Source: Antitrichia curtipendula (Eukaryota > Streptophyta > Bryopsida > Hypnales > Leucodontaceae). From it: a DNA stretch of 64,000 nucleotides. The notes under the pieces are model-generated. The model was not told where the DNA came from and searched no databases. It worked only from the letters and a program-made list of their open reading frames with translations. Shown in pieces: positions 34,760 through 48,200 of the stretch; within the stretch, counting starts at the first letter, position 1, and the number at the start of each line of letters is the position of its first letter. Position numbers and translations under genes: made by a program. The DNA lies in the NCBI GenBank assembly GCA_951230915.1, contig OX579639.1, positions 3,720,001-3,784,000 of the forward strand. The letters run 5' to 3'.

Positions 34760-36110
34760 GTCATTACAGTGGACTGTAACATTATTATGTATGTATGTCC
34801 TTTCAGCACCATGGTCAAATAAATGACTGTGCGAGGTTAGAGTAGTCATCTCATCAAGCAGCGACTGATGGCAATCTCCTGGATACTTCGCTAGAGGTAC
34901 AGAGCCAGCTTGCGTAAAGATAATAGGTACGCATTTTCAGCTGGCATTCTGAGTACGCCAGTCTAGCTGTAGTTTCAGTTTTTTGTTTATCTGAAACCAA
35001 AAAAGTAAAAAAATGAGGAAAACCGGAAAATGTTGAATTTCTTTTAGTGATTGCACTTCATTCGAGCTTTGTAGGGTAGTAGAGTTTAGGGGCAGAGTTT
35101 TTTGCTGAAGGATAGCTTTGGGATATCCTTGATGCCACGTACTTTTTTGTTTTAGTTATAGTTGAAGTGACAATCTGTAGTAGCCGCAGGGAGGAGAGAA
35201 GACTCAAAACTATCTCTTTCTTGAATCCCACCCACCCTTGTAGTAGCGTCACTGGAGAGGCTTAGATTAGCTGTTTGAGTAGTCAGACGCAAGTATTTGG
35301 TAACCTTTTTTTTCCCCATTACCATCTGCTACAGATATTTTGGCAACCTTCAATATTGCATTGCTGTAAATGTTTGCAAAATATATATATATTCGTCGTT
35401 GTCCATTGGTTTGGTTTCCTGGATCATCACACATTTTGGTTCGTTTCCGTTTCCCGTTCATGATTATTGTTATGAAGTTGTTAATCGTTTGACCCATGTT
35501 TTCCATTCGGTCTCCGTAGACGGTGCAAGTGAGGTCGAATTCGACTGTTCCTAACGTGCTTGAGTTGTGTTATGATTCTCGTGTAAGTTTACGTGGTGAA
35601 GAGTTTGAGCGTATCTGTATGGTTGACTTTGGTAGTATGGTGATCTGTATGGATATGGCGCATTTGTCCTACGTCTTAGTGCGTAGTCTGGTCTTTCGGA
35701 TTTTATAGAGAATCCAACCTGTTGTTTCCTATTTTATGATGCTCATACAAGATTTTGTGAATTTTCAAATTCGACAGTATTAAGGTATATTTAAATTTCA
35801 CGAGGACTACTCATCCTTGAAGTAGGAAAGGCTTCAACTCTTCTTGGTTGTCTCTATGAACTCTTTGGTTTCCCTTGAAAATTTGAAAAAGATTAGACCT
35901 ACTAGCAAGGTATTTTTCTAAAAGGATTTAATTTTTGGATGAAGGGGTGCATTCTTCATTTTTAAATTTTTTGGAAAGGAAACCGTCAGATATTCTAGGC
36001 CGCCTCATCATCTTAGGGTTGCATTATGTTGGCGTGTTATTTATTAAGGAATATTTTTTATGCATATTCATAATCGCTCATGGTATATTAAATGGAAACA
36101 CAATAAATCG
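34760..36110. other. 3' region of the DUF789 gene and spacer
   Basis: Probably the 3' untranslated region (AATAAATGA at 34818 is a possible poly(A) signal), then sequence falling to AT-rich background. Short frames near 35275-35554 and 35523-35708 have no family features. Confidence 0.4.
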
Positions 36111-36363
36111 TGCCATCCTTTGTGGGTCCAGCAGGGTAATTCGGAGTTTTGGGGGGTAAAAGTAAGAAAAGCCCCCTATATTTGAGCCACGTCTAGGGAT
36201 ACTTACTAGCCCCCCTAGCTAATTTGGGGTCTCTGATTGCAAATATGAATTCATTGCAAATATGAATTCAGATTTTGCAAAAAAAAAATTTTGTGGCAAA
36301 CAAAAAAATTCCTGCATTTTTCCCAGGGTAAATTCGACCCGTAGGGCCCACAAAGGATGGCAT
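36111..36363. mobile_element. MITE with TGCCATCCTTTGTGGG ends
   Basis: The ~253-bp segment starts TGCCATCCTTTGTGGGTCC and ends with the inverse, GGGCCCACAAAGGATGGCA. The inner GGGTAATTCGGAG and CAGGGTAAATTCGACCC words are also related. A 20-bp direct duplication, ATTGCAAATATGAATTCA, lies at 36236-36272. The flanks on both sides share TTATTAA..AATATT..GCAT text, so the element may have inserted next to or within a duplicated segment. Confidence 0.55.
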
Positions 36364-38713
36364 GATTTAACGTCCTGCTATTAAATGTCTATTGAAGTAA
36401 CAAGTCTCTTCAAGTGAATTAGCAAGTTTGACAATTAATAAGTTTGACATTTCAAGATTATTTGAGTTGAATTATATTGGCACATTATTTATTAAAAAAT
36501 ATTCTTCGTGCATGTTTATGATGTATTGAATATATATTGAAGTAATAAGTCTCTTCAAGTAAATTAGCAAGTTTGATAATTAACAAATGTTTAGATTTGT
36601 ATTTGGTTTAAGTTTTCAAATGCCTTGTAGACGTGCTCTTTCCAGAGCATGTAAGGTGTTTTCATCCTTTTACAACACCAACTAGAATAGAAGTCTTCAC
36701 AACCTCTCATTGACCTAACATAACAAGAAAGTATTTGTTCAAATTCAACACTAGTATCACAAAGGAACCAATGGAAAGTTGAAGAGTTATCTAAAGGTAG
36801 TTTAGTGTATTTCAAACCAATTATATTCACTTTTGCTTTCATTGGCAAATATCAAGATATGGTACTTTGTCCAATTTGTGTTCATATTTTGCTCATTTGA
36901 AGAAAAAATGTTTGTTTTAGATGCGGATACCTTAGGCTAAATGCAAGAAGACACTCAAAATTTGTCTCATTGGCTGGTTTTGATCCCCAAAAAACACTAG
37001 ATTTCAATTGTTTGCATTACATGTTCTCTTTGAAGGTAGGAAGACTCTATGTGAAGAGTTAGATTGAGACATAAATTAAAGTGTTTTTAGAAATATTTCA
37101 AGTTTTGAAATATTATAAGTGAAATATCCAAAACATTGCAAGAAATTTTATCTTCCATATTGCTTATGTTTTGGAATATTTAAAAATTAATTTTTTGAAT
37201 TAAAAAAATATCAAATTTTAAAAAAGTGTGTTTCAATATATATACATAACATTATTAAGCAATGTTAGGAGGGGTGGGTGGGTGGGTGGGTGTCCTTTTG
37301 CTCCCTCAAATGTAGGCATTGCTCCAATGTTACAATTGGAAGTTTGCTAACAATACTTTAGAATAGGAAACCTCAGCCAATCCTGAATTCAAAATTCAAC
37401 GAAAGTCACATTAGGAAAGTATTTTTGTAAAAGTTACACCTTCTAGATTGGAGAACCTTTGGAACCAACATACAATGTTATGTATAGAAAACTCTTAATT
37501 GTAGTTTGACCAAACAAGAACATGGAATGTCCTTCAAGGTTGAAAACCCAAATTCGATCTTAACTTACTTTCGTCATTTTGTTGGCCTCTCCTCTTCAAA
37601 TGTTAGTGGGAAGTGTGGAACCCTAAATTTTTCTCAGTTTGAGGCTTTTCTACAGAACCTTCCCAAATGTCTTAGCTGACGCAACTTTCTCCTCCTTGAA
37701 GAAAACTTTGCAAGACTTGGGACATTAGGTTGAAGATTTGGGTTACCGTCTTGTAACTTTTTTGACTTTAAAATATTTGCTCTTGTTGTATCATAGCTCT
37801 AAAAACTGAAACTGAAAATGTTAGGTAGATGCGTGGAAACTGGAAAGATTTTCACTTGATTTCCAGAGTCTTGTCAGCTGACTGAACCCTCACGTTCTGA
37901 CGGACTTTTCTGAAGACCAGAATGGTAATGTATTGCTTTTGTTAGCTAACTATTATTTGGGTTCAGTGGGAAGGTGGTGGGGGTGGCCTTGATTGCTGCT
38001 CCCACATGGGGTTTTGAAAAAAAGGGTTGATAACCAGAGAGAGACCCATTCCGGGATGGACCTCTTTTAAAGAAATTGTCTTCCCCTTCTGGTATCAAGA
38101 GCTTGTCATAATTGATAGATTTGTCAGATTTTGGCTATAGAACTGCTGCTGCTGCTGGAATACTTTACTTTTGCAGTGTTGAATGGTCCGTCCTTGGCAA
38201 GTTGGAAAATCACATTTTGGAATTTCAGCACTCTTTATTAGCTATTAAATATTTTGATTTTCATCTACACAAAATAGTGAAATTGGGTTGCTCCACACTA
38301 ATTTCTTGACGGTCCATTCTATATTCATTGCTATTGTATAATGATGCATTCAATGCAGAGTCATGTATGTAGCGTAGATTAGCGCACTAGTTCCAAGCCC
38401 AGTTCAGAGAGTTGCATGCGCCTCCATTTGGACAAATATTAAGTCATGAGGTAAATTATCTGACGTAAGGACAACCTAATTGGTAAGGCAAGCTAATTTC
38501 ACTATTTTTTGTACTAGGAAGATTGTATGTAAAGATTTGATTCGGCACTCAAGTGCTCAAATTGAATTTTCATGTTAGATTCTCCAGAGTCAATGTCACC
38601 TCAAACCATTCACAAGATGACATGTGCCACTTCTTTTCTTAATTTACAAAAACGACTTAATTTTATGCCAAATTAGACCTTCATGTTTGGTTGTAGCAAC
38701 TTTTCTTATTTCC
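36364..38713. other. Non-coding AT-rich region
   Basis: No gene or RNA is supported. The tract 37269-37292 is (GGGT)n. The stretch about 37540-38330 is slightly more complex but has no frame above 65 codons. Confidence 0.4.
37269..37292 (+). repeat. GGGT microsatellite
   Basis: Five to six tandem GGGT units. Four or more G-runs in a row could form a G-quadruplex on the plus strand. Confidence 0.8.
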
Positions 38714-39643
38714 TTAACTTCTAAACCCCCGTTGTTCTATTGTCGCCTTGAGGACCAAATGGATTTTGGATAGGCTCCTATTGTCTCAATTTTTATTGTG
38801 TTTTTTTTAATTTTTTTTTTAAGACAAGACATACATTTTCTTTCTAGGAGTATAATTTTTTGTTTCAACCTATGCATGAGAGCAAAAGTTATGCCACCCT
38901 AAGTCTAAAACATAATTTGTAGGGTAGTATAAAACAATTTCACAAAAAGTCAAAATAAAATTTCCAAAATTTTGTGTCTTATAGAAACATTTTTGTCTAT
39001 GTGGAAAGATTTTATTTATTCTATTTGGATTAGTAATGAAGAAATTATGGACAATCTTGTTTATTGAGCAATCTAAGCATCATTCTTCTTGAAAAAATAA
39101 CTTGTAGGATTCATTTTTTAATGCAGTTTTCACAATTTAAAAAGGAAGTTCATTAGGGTTTAGTTAGCTTGCTAGAACAATCTCACCATTGGGATTGGTA
39201 TTTTTCAATTCCATCTTAGAGCTAATAAATGATTTATTTTTTCCTTCAATCTTATACCTACTCCTGTTGTACAATTTCTTAAAGAATGAAAATCTAGTGT
39301 GTGTTTTTCTAAATTTTTTTTGCTAGACTTGATTCTTCAATATTAAAGATTAGAAATCCAAAATGTATAGTGAAGAAATTTTAAAGTAAAAAGAATCAAC
39401 CTTAAAATCTAGTTAGTCAAGGTTAAAAAAACTTAGATTTATTCACTTTAAACTCAAATATCTTGTAATCCACTTGGTTAAAGTTTTTGAAATTTCTTCT
39501 AGACATTTTTATGCTAGTCTAGTGCAAGATCCTACAAGTAAATATACAAAGAAAATAATTCCTATATTTTTTTGCACTTTATAGGAAAAATGACAATTTA
39601 AAGTGCTTTTTGATGAAAAATTGCCTTGGGAGTTTGAGGAATT
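38714..39643 (-). mobile_element. TTAA-family transposon, inverted diverged copy (G)
   Basis: Read on the minus strand, the order of blocks follows copy A: AAACTCCCAAGGCAATTTTT at the start, AAATTGTCATTTTTCC, TCTAAGATGGAATTG, CCCAATGGTGAGATTG. The other end is TTAACTTCTAAACCCCCGTT. About 930 bp long, with eroded termini. Confidence 0.5.
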
Positions 39644-41159
39644 TTGGGCGGTTTTATTTGTTTTTGATTGTTGTGTCTTTTTTTAGAATTTTTTTTTTTA
39701 AATATCTTACAAAATTTTAAAATAATTCCCAAAATAGGCAATATGGAAGAAAATTTTCTATAATATTTTGGACATTCACTAGTAGAAAATGCAGGAATTT
39801 TGACAGAATTTTGTTGATTTGGACGCGTTGTCCCCGACACCGTTTTGTTCATTTCAAAACAAAAATAGAAATCTATTAACCCCTAAAGTCCCAAGGCCAT
39901 TTTCTGGCTAGAAACCACTAAAAATTGCCATTTCTGCTGTGTTCACCCAAAAACCCGGAAAAAACTTTTTTTCAAATATCTAACTGTAAATCTTGTACCT
40001 AACTTGACTAAGATCATGTGGTAAAAAGTTCATCAAGTTTGACCGTACAGATTGGAAGAAAATTGCATTCAAAGTTTGGCAAAAAGGTTTTTTGGGTGCT
40101 ACCCTAAAATTTCATATGACTTTGACTTCCATTTGCTGAATTTTTTTGCACTACAAACTTTGAATTTAAAAATCTAACATATTGTAGATCATGTTAGGAA
40201 CATGTCCACCAATTTTCAAAAGATTTGGAGGCTTGCAACACTTCCAAAAAAATCTTGCAATGCAACTATGTTGAAAAAAATGACAATACGATACTTTTTT
40301 TTGCAATGAGATTTTGCAACCCATTCTTTGGAATCTAACAAATCCCAACGGTAGATAGAAAGATAGAGTCATTATTCACAAGATCAAAAAAAAAAAAATT
40401 GAAAAAAAACATTTTATCTATATTCTAGGCCATTTCTAAGACTTATGGTATTAACAAAATGGAAAATGCCATTGGGCAACTACCAAAAACGGGTCCATGA
40501 TGTTCCCTGCAAAACCCAACATGTTCCGTGCTGCGTTCCCTACTGAGTTCCCTACATTGGAAACGCAGGAACTCCCCACCTTCACAGAAAGTCCTTCAAC
40601 AATTTCAATCAAGTGCCAATTTCACCATACCATGCATGTGGGCTTGGAAACCACATAGGAGTGATTGGGAGCATGAGACATACTCCCTGGATTGCTAGAA
40701 GGTAGTGCTTGCATAGAAAGCTTGCAAAAACTTCAAAAACTTCCAGAGTAATGCATATCTCTTATAAATGCAGAAAAAATTGTTAGAAGGCCATGAACAA
40801 TAACATTTGAGCATTCTAAAATATTTCAAAGTCATTAGAAAGTCTTAATTCTTTCCAAGAAAATAATTCTATAATTGTTATAAATTCATAATGCAAGTTC
40901 TATTTATTTTTCATTTCATTTCAAGTGTAAGTGGCCTTCAATGCAACATTTGCTAGTAAATGAAAAATGGTCAAACACTAACATTGTAAAAAATTTCAGA
41001 ATGTCAAAACCTCATTTTCACATATAAAAAAATTGTTAAGTAGAAGTAGGCCCAGAATTGAATAAAACACTAAATCTTAGTTTTAGATGGAATAAAAATA
41101 CCATAATCCCGATGGTGGGATTATTCTTGCAAATAAAATTAATTTTGTCAAAAAAATAA

Positions 41160-41310
41160 AATAATATTAATATAATATATTAATATAATATATAAATAAG
41201 CATATTAATACAACATATGAATAAATATATTAATATATATTAATATGAATATGAATTGAATATAATATATAAAAATGATATTAATATTATATATATATAT
41301 ATATAATTTT
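41160..41310. repeat. AT dinucleotide-rich microsatellite
   Basis: Runs of ATTAATATAATAT and ATATATAT words. It adjoins a GC-rich insert. Confidence 0.8.
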
Positions 41311-41317
41311 TTTAAAA

Positions 41318-41600
41318 GAAGGGCAGAGAGCTTACCTCCCTGAAGTCCCTCCCTGTGAGCCGGTGAGGCCGCAACTGAGCCAGCTCCCCTCCCTGGTCCC
41401 CAATGACGGCCCAGCTCGATGCTCCCAGCCCGATCCCAGCTCCCAACTGGGGGGCTGCTGGGCAACGATCGGGGCTCACCCAACTGGGACTGGGGGTCGC
41501 CCGACTGGGTTGGGACCCAGGTTTTCACCCGTTGCCCAATCCCAGCCTGAGGTTAGACCTCCAAGCCTTGGCCCCTATCAAAGTCAAAGAAATTGTGTCT
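41318..41600. other. GC-rich insert of unknown origin
   Basis: About 280 bp with CCAACTGGG, CAGCTCCC and CTCCCT words repeated imperfectly, sharply different from the AT-rich element around it. Long frames on both strands are side effects of composition. It may be a captured host fragment or a short GC minisatellite. Confidence 0.4.
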
Positions 41601-41837
41601 GTCCAGGCTACCCCTCGAGTTTGGTTTGAGCGAAAACACCCCATAACTTTTTCATCCGGTATCGAATTTCAATAAAAATTATATATCCACGAACCTCTTG
41701 AAAAACTACATGTCCTCAAAAAGTTTCAGAAAATCACAATATAATTTCAGCCCGTAGGTACCTACCCGAACTCCAAATTGTCCCCCGAGGGGACAATGGG
41801 ACTTTAGGGGTTAAAATTCCTACGTTTTCTACTAGTG

Positions 41838-44800
41838 ATTTCACTTGTAATATATCAAATTGATCCTTCATTTATATCTAAATTCAGTGATCCTAGTTTA
41901 GGATAGTGGGCACCTATTAGTGTCTATTAACTTATCTAGAACCATTCTTCAAAAAGGTAAGAATCCAAAAGATGAAAGCCCATCAATCTCTCGACAAGGT
42001 AAATGAACTCCACTATAATTGGATTATGAATAGATTGAGAATGATTTCAAAAGTAGGATTGGAGATTGGAGAAGGAGCTAAAATTAGGTCTAAATACCTT
42101 TTGAGCATAAACTAAAGGAAGACTTATTGTTGTCCTTTTGCTCGTTGCACATATTTAGATTGATTGAATTTACAATTATTTGAGACAATAAAATGACAAA
42201 ATTGAGAAGTTTTCAAATTTATATCACTCAACTCATTTTCGAGAAATAGGATACACAATTTAGATGGTTAAATCAGAAATATATAACTTCCAATTGTTAT
42301 CCTAGGGAGATAGTACTCATTCTTTTAGATGCTAATGTGCCTACGTGGTTGCAATAGGATCCAAAAGCACCTCTTACTTTTTTTGACTACATTAGAATGC
42401 AAAAAGGCAAAATTGGATCCTAAACGAGGGGCCCCAATTGGATTGGAGTCAAAATTATTCACTTTTTCAATGAAGAAGTGCATTTTCCCAATAATCATTC
42501 ATCAAATACTTTTTGTCCCATATAGAGTGATAATGTTTAAATGGAAGTACCTATTACCATCTATATATGTAAGCATTTGAACAACTAGAAGACAATTCCT
42601 ATTGCCACGTTTCAATTCTAAGAAAACAATCTTCCGGAAAGGACCATGATGATTATCGGACCATGATGGTCCACAGCGTCCTTCCTGGGTTAAATTCTTG
42701 AGCGCTAGATATTGACCCTTACACAATTGGGTTCTTGGCACAGTAAGTCAAAGCCACTCTAATTCCCTATTCCCCAATTCAATGAATGGTGGCGTTACAG
42801 TCCTGGACCGCAACTGAACACAACAAACGCTGGCATTAGTGATCGAACTTCAAAGCCCTCATTCGATTCAAATGTAGGTTTGGGGGCATTCGAGACACCA
42901 ACCCACCCTCTAACCTACCCGCGGATCGAAAGGTAAAAGATGACGTCCGTCTTGTACACGATACGATCCCAAGTAATGCCCCCAACGAACGGCGCAAGCC
43001 CCGCTCCCCCCCCTCGACTGCGCCGCCCGCGGTCGCCGTCGCCGTCGCTCGTGCCCCTAGTGGTCCGTCCATGACGCCGGGTCGTCACGACCAACTCGCG
43101 GCGAGCGCGGCGAGCCAGCACAAGTGAGGAGTTTCATGCGGGCGGGCTTTGCCTTCGCCAAGACGGACAACTCCCACAAACCCCGCGGGGTCCACCGCCG
43201 CTTCTTGCAGGACACTCTCCATACCCTCCCTTCGCCAGCACACTGAACCTTGGCTTGGCTTGGCCTCCTGTTATCGTTGCTGCTGCTTCCCGTGCGTGGT
43301 GCCTGCCACCATTTCATTTCTTCACGGCCTGCAATTTGGGTCGATCTCACTGCGACAGCTCATGCTAGTCACCAGGGTCCCGTGCTTGTGGAAATTGTTA
43401 TGAGGATCACCACTCCCGGCAACATCATCATCACCACCTTCTTCATCTGGCCGCATCTTGCTCCCGCATCGCAAAGTACGCCCGCCTTCTAGCTAGTCAA
43501 CCCCCCCTGGCTCCCCTGATGAGCTATAGTTCTTGGAGCGCCAGTTGTTCATTCCTTTGAGGTCCCGTTGTTTGGCGGTGTTGAAGTTCTTCGCTGTCTG
43601 TGTTGGCTGCCCCTTAATTGGAAGTGGCGAATTATCGAGAAATGCGGGCTGCGTGACGGGATGAGGTGGGTGTGAGAGTGAGAGTGATGGCAATGAGGAC
43701 GACGATGACGAGGGAAGGAACAGGGCGGGTAGTTTTGGAAGGAGAATCTGCTCAAGAGTAAGTAAGTCGGTGAGAGATTTTTCTAATTGTCGATGGTAGG
43801 AAATTAATGGTTTCATGAAAAAGCTTTTCGTGAGTGCCGGACGTCATGAGCTCCGACAGTTTGGCAAGCGTTACCAACACCGCGTTTCAACCTTCGGAGG
43901 TGCAAGCAAATATGCTTGGAAGCTCCCCCCCTCTTTTCTAATCCGTATGTGTGAATTTATCTGGGATTGGTTTAGTGTCTGACGTCGATCTCTAAAGTAG
44001 GAGTGGTGTGTGCCAAATTGTCGTCTCTTACTTAAGCAAGCTTCGGCAATGAGGGTATGAAGCTCCCGGACGTCAGAGCAGTGTAGCTAATATTGACAGG
44101 TAACAATTTAATACACCCTGTTGTACGCGGTACTTGAACCTCACATCGAGAACTAATCGCATCGCGTTTCCAAGACCTCACATGATCAAGGGAGACTCCT
44201 CAATGACGAAGACGCATGATGTGTTTAGTGTAGTCGACATTGACAAGTGTGGTTAGCGAGCACCAATTTTAATGCCACCAATTTCTACCTGGGCAGCATG
44301 TATTAGTCGTCGAGGGTTTCCATTAACAGCCAACTAACAGACCAGTTCAATGTTGTGGTGACCAAGACGGGACTTGGGTGTGGTAATGAGCTAGTTCTTG
44401 ACGATAAGGTCGTGGGCGCCATTCGCAGGTGGGTCGACAGAGGAACTTGCGGTCACAGACACCAATAATTGCATTGGTTAGTCGGGTTACAATCTAGAGG
44501 CGACGTCCTCATGATCTGTGCCGATCAGCTAGAAAACTATTTAGGTGCAGCCAATGGCACGTATCTGTCCCTCGGGAACGCAGGTTCTACCATTTTGAGA
44601 TTTTCAAGCCCACTCCAGCCTAGGCCATCCACATCGTCGTCCTCGGGGAGGTTGATTGCTTCGCCGCGTAGTGCGGAGCCCTTGAATTGAAGGCCGACGT
44701 ACCACAAGCGCCAGTAGTGGAGTCGGTAACGGGGTTCGGTGAGCAGGCGGATTCCAGAGGTTCGAAGGGAAAGGCGCGGGGGTCACGCTGGCGGGTCCAG

Positions 44801-45285
44801 GAGAAGAGGGTCCAGGGAGAGCGTGGAGCTTGGACGTCGAGCATGTAGACAGGAGTAGTAGTCGGCCGGAGAATCATAGCACAAGGGATACAACGCCAGG
44901 AGTTGGGGTTACCATAGAATTGGACACGTGGGGGGGTCCCAGTAGGGATCAGCGCGAGGTGGCCGAGGCCTGGGGGTCACCTCATGTCGCTACGCGGGTA
45001 GAATTGCAGCAGGAGCAGCGAGATCAACAAGCTGGTAGTAGTTGGTTACGAGGCAGTGATCAGGTGGAAAATAATAACTGGGCCGGGCACCAGCAGCAGC
45101 AAGCAAGACGTGAATCACAAGCGTCAGACCAGAATCGAGGATTGAGTGCATTGGAATCCGCGGCGCGAAACTCCGGGCGGTCGCGATCCTCGTGGGGGGA
45201 AGGGTCGTCTTCTTCGTCGCCGTCGCACCACCAGCAGGAGGAGCAGCAGCAGCAGCCGCGTGGGGGATCATACGCGGCGACCTCC
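41838..45285. other. Upstream region of the LBD gene
   Basis: 41838-42780 is AT-rich with nothing recognisable. From about 42800 to 45285 GC content and complexity rise markedly, consistent with the promoter and long 5' leader of the LBD gene. In the LBD frame the sequence is open from 44743 to the ATG at 45286 without any ATG and encodes Gln/Ser-rich text ([12 protein letters not shown]). This could be leader sequence or an N-terminal extension reached from an unseen upstream exon. No other gene is supported. Confidence 0.4.
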
Positions 45286-48200
45286 ATGAGCAGTGGTGCC
45301 CCCTGCGGGGCGTGCAAATTTCTGAGACGCAAGTGTGTGCGGGGCTGCATCTTCGCGCCCTACTTCGGAGCCGAGCAAGGCGCAGCGCGGTTCGCCGCCG
45401 TGCACAAAATCTTCGGCGCCAGCAATGTAGCCAAGCTGTTACTGCACATTCCCGTGCCTCGACGCTGCGATGCCGTTCTCACCATCAGTTACGAGGCGCA
45501 GGCACGCTTGTCGGATCCCGTCTACGGGTGCGTCGCCACCATCTTCGCCCTCCAGCAGCAGGTTCACATTCACAAGTTTATCATCTTCATCTCCCCTCCC
45601 TCCCTCTACCACCTTTTATTTCCTCTTGCACTTTAGTTTCTCCCTGGATTGATCCCACTCATCGATCACGGTTCCGATCGATGCCATTCAGCAAGCTCTG
45701 AAAACGGGCTTAAAACTTTAAATTGGGATTGATATTCATGCCAGCCTCATGATACGAGACATGCCAGGAGTTTCGATTAATGATAATTGATTTAGATTGG
45801 ATAGTTTCTGGAATGATTCAGGCGTTAGAGATCTAATACATTAGAGCCAAAACTTGAATTTGGTAGTAATTCCTACCGAGGAACGCCCTAGCGTGTGGTG
45901 GTCTTTGTGCCCTATACTGAGCCTTGGGATTCCTAGGTACTCACCCTCCTGATGATTCAGTAAGGCATAATAAGAAGAGTTGCAATGTCCTTGTCTGGAT
46001 AATCGAGATTAGGAACCTGTATTCATGGGTTAAGAAGTTAAATCCTTCTTATCAAGTTCACGAACCATTAAGGTATTCTCCTTTAATTAATCTCCTTCAG
46101 ATTTAGTTGTGGAAGCCATCAGGTTAGGTCGGTTGAGTGCTCTTGTTCAGGATCTGTAGTTCGTTTTGAAGTCTAGGAGGAGATTGTCAAGAATTCGATA
46201 CGTCAATCCAGCTGGTTCTGAGAAAGGTGGCATTGCGGAAATGAATAGCTCGAGTAAGACATCTGAACGCGGAGAGAAAAAGCTCACAGTTTCCCCTTCA
46301 GAATTATTTTTCTTCTAACATAGAATTCTTTGATACAAGTGACAAGTGACAAGTTTATTTGGGAAGGCTGAAGTTATATTGCTTCCTCTTTTGGTTATGC
46401 ACCGATGGGAAAAGTATCCAAATCTAGACTCTCTTTTTTTACCACTTCACCAAGGTGGATGTGCTTACAAGAGAACTAACTGCATTGCGATTTTGGAAAA
46501 TCATTCGCATATCGAAGGCAGATTTCGTTTAATAGGCAGGTCCAAGAGGTATACCAGAACGAGTCGTCTATTAAATAATTGACAACATTGCTAGAGCTTA
46601 TCAAGGGTAATGCCACGGTTATGTGAGATTATCCATGCACATACTTGCCTGATAGAGAGGCACATGAGCTCCTCAAATAGGAGTATTGCTCGTTTCTGTA
46701 CTTGATTGGAAGGACTCAAACCGATTAGGAAGGTTGATGGTCATTTTCGTTAAACATGGGGTGTTTTAGAGCATCAAAACTTTGCTCAGAGCTCTGAAAA
46801 CTAAGATTGATATAGACTCAAGGTTTCAAGTCGGGCCAATTTCACTGAAATTCGCCATTTTAACGAATACGATGTTGTTAGAGTCCTCAGCTATGCAGTT
46901 TGATTGCTCAAATGGAAGAACTGATGCTTGCAATCCTGCTTCTGGAAAATGCTAAGTTTCAAACCTGGTGGTATGATCAGGGATGCTTGAGCTTTGCTCC
47001 TTCACCTGTGCATGATTGTGCACGATTGTGCACTAAGGCGTTCACGAATCATTGTGCTGCATCTCTGTCGATCCAGCAGGAAATCGTTGTTTTGAGGAAT
47101 ACCATCATAGTCTGCATAGTATTTTTTTAATCAGGTTTTGGAAGTCAACGCATTAATATGATCGCTGGACCAGTGCCATGCTGTTTAGAAAATTACCTTA
47201 CTGGTCTTCTCTGGAGTCTTAAGCCTACAGTTGAAATAAAAAAAATAGAAACATCGGTCCATTTTCGGTGCGAGGATGAGTTGTGTGCAGTCCGCCGTTC
47301 GCGATTCTCTCGCTAGGAGCTCAATCGTGTGATTAGATTACCTAGCGACAACTTTCAGTTTCTTTTAAAGCATCTCCAGCGGGGCTTCTGACTGTCCTCA
47401 ATGCTAGGGCCGTATAAACCCCTAGTGAGATTATCGACCTGTTAAATGTTGCTTTACCTACGAAAATAGTGTGCCAAGTTACTAGTGAAACATGGAGAGA
47501 TCAGGAAAGATCGACGTAGATGGAGTGAGCTCTTTATGATTACGCGTTTCTTTTACAAGCTGGCAGTAATGCTTTTGTTAGTTGAAAGCTTTCTAACCAG
47601 CTTTTTCGTAGCCTCCGCAAAGTTGATTATGATTGCTGGGAACTAGACTTGGGGTGTAATTATCGTATTATTGACACTAGCATTCAGGTCTCGATGTCCA
47701 CTTATGTAGTCCAGAGGGCCTTCTAGTCTGAGCAAGATATCATCTAGATCTACCAGATTCTGATCACGAATCTGATTTCGGCAGTCGTACCATTTATCTG
47801 ATTTTTATTTTCTTGTATGTACGATAGGATAGTCCTGTGAAACCATCTGGAAGAATTTCGGGGTGTTGTGGAGGTGGTAGGTATACTGGGCCAAATCTTC
47901 GGTGGACTCGTTTTGGTAGAGCTATCACGATCTCACCGCATTTTGTGCACAGGTAGTCATTTACTTAAGAAATTCACCTCTTAATTAACACCATCACAGT
48001 CTAGGTAAGAATGATACCCTTTCTGTAATTCAACGTTTGATCATTCTACCTGAAATTGTCAAAATTCTCGTAATGCGGGTGTTTACTGTTGCTGAATGCT
48101 GATGGCTCTTTTCTCGGCGACGTTACTGTCAGTCCCTATATTAAATTATACTAACCAGAAATGCAAGTGACAGACGTTCGATCAGAACGAAATTCATCCG

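Larger units (their letters stand above)
39876..41814 (+). mobile_element. TTAA-family transposon, copy C, with internal insertions
   Basis: It starts TTAACCCCTAAAGTCCCAAG and ends GACAATGGGACTTTAGGGGTTAA, with text colinear with copy A at both ends. The extra kilobase comes from unrelated sequence at about 40440-40990 and from an AT microsatellite plus GC-rich block at about 41160-41590. Confidence 0.7.
39777..41837 (+). mobile_element. CACTA-type MITE split by a nested insertion
   Basis: The left terminus CACTAGTAGAAAATGCAGGA and the inverted right terminus (TCCTACGTTTTCTACTAGTG) match over about 25 bp. An exact ATT target duplication lies at 39774-39776 and 41838-41840. Nearly all of the 2061 bp is a TTAA-family element lodged about 25 bp from the right end, so the original element was only about 125 bp. 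Confidence 0.8.

Noticed and set aside
44990..45701. Ala/Pro-rich frames on both strands over LBD exon 1.
   Set aside because: They are shadows of the real LBD frame in a GC-rich exon; none has a known domain.
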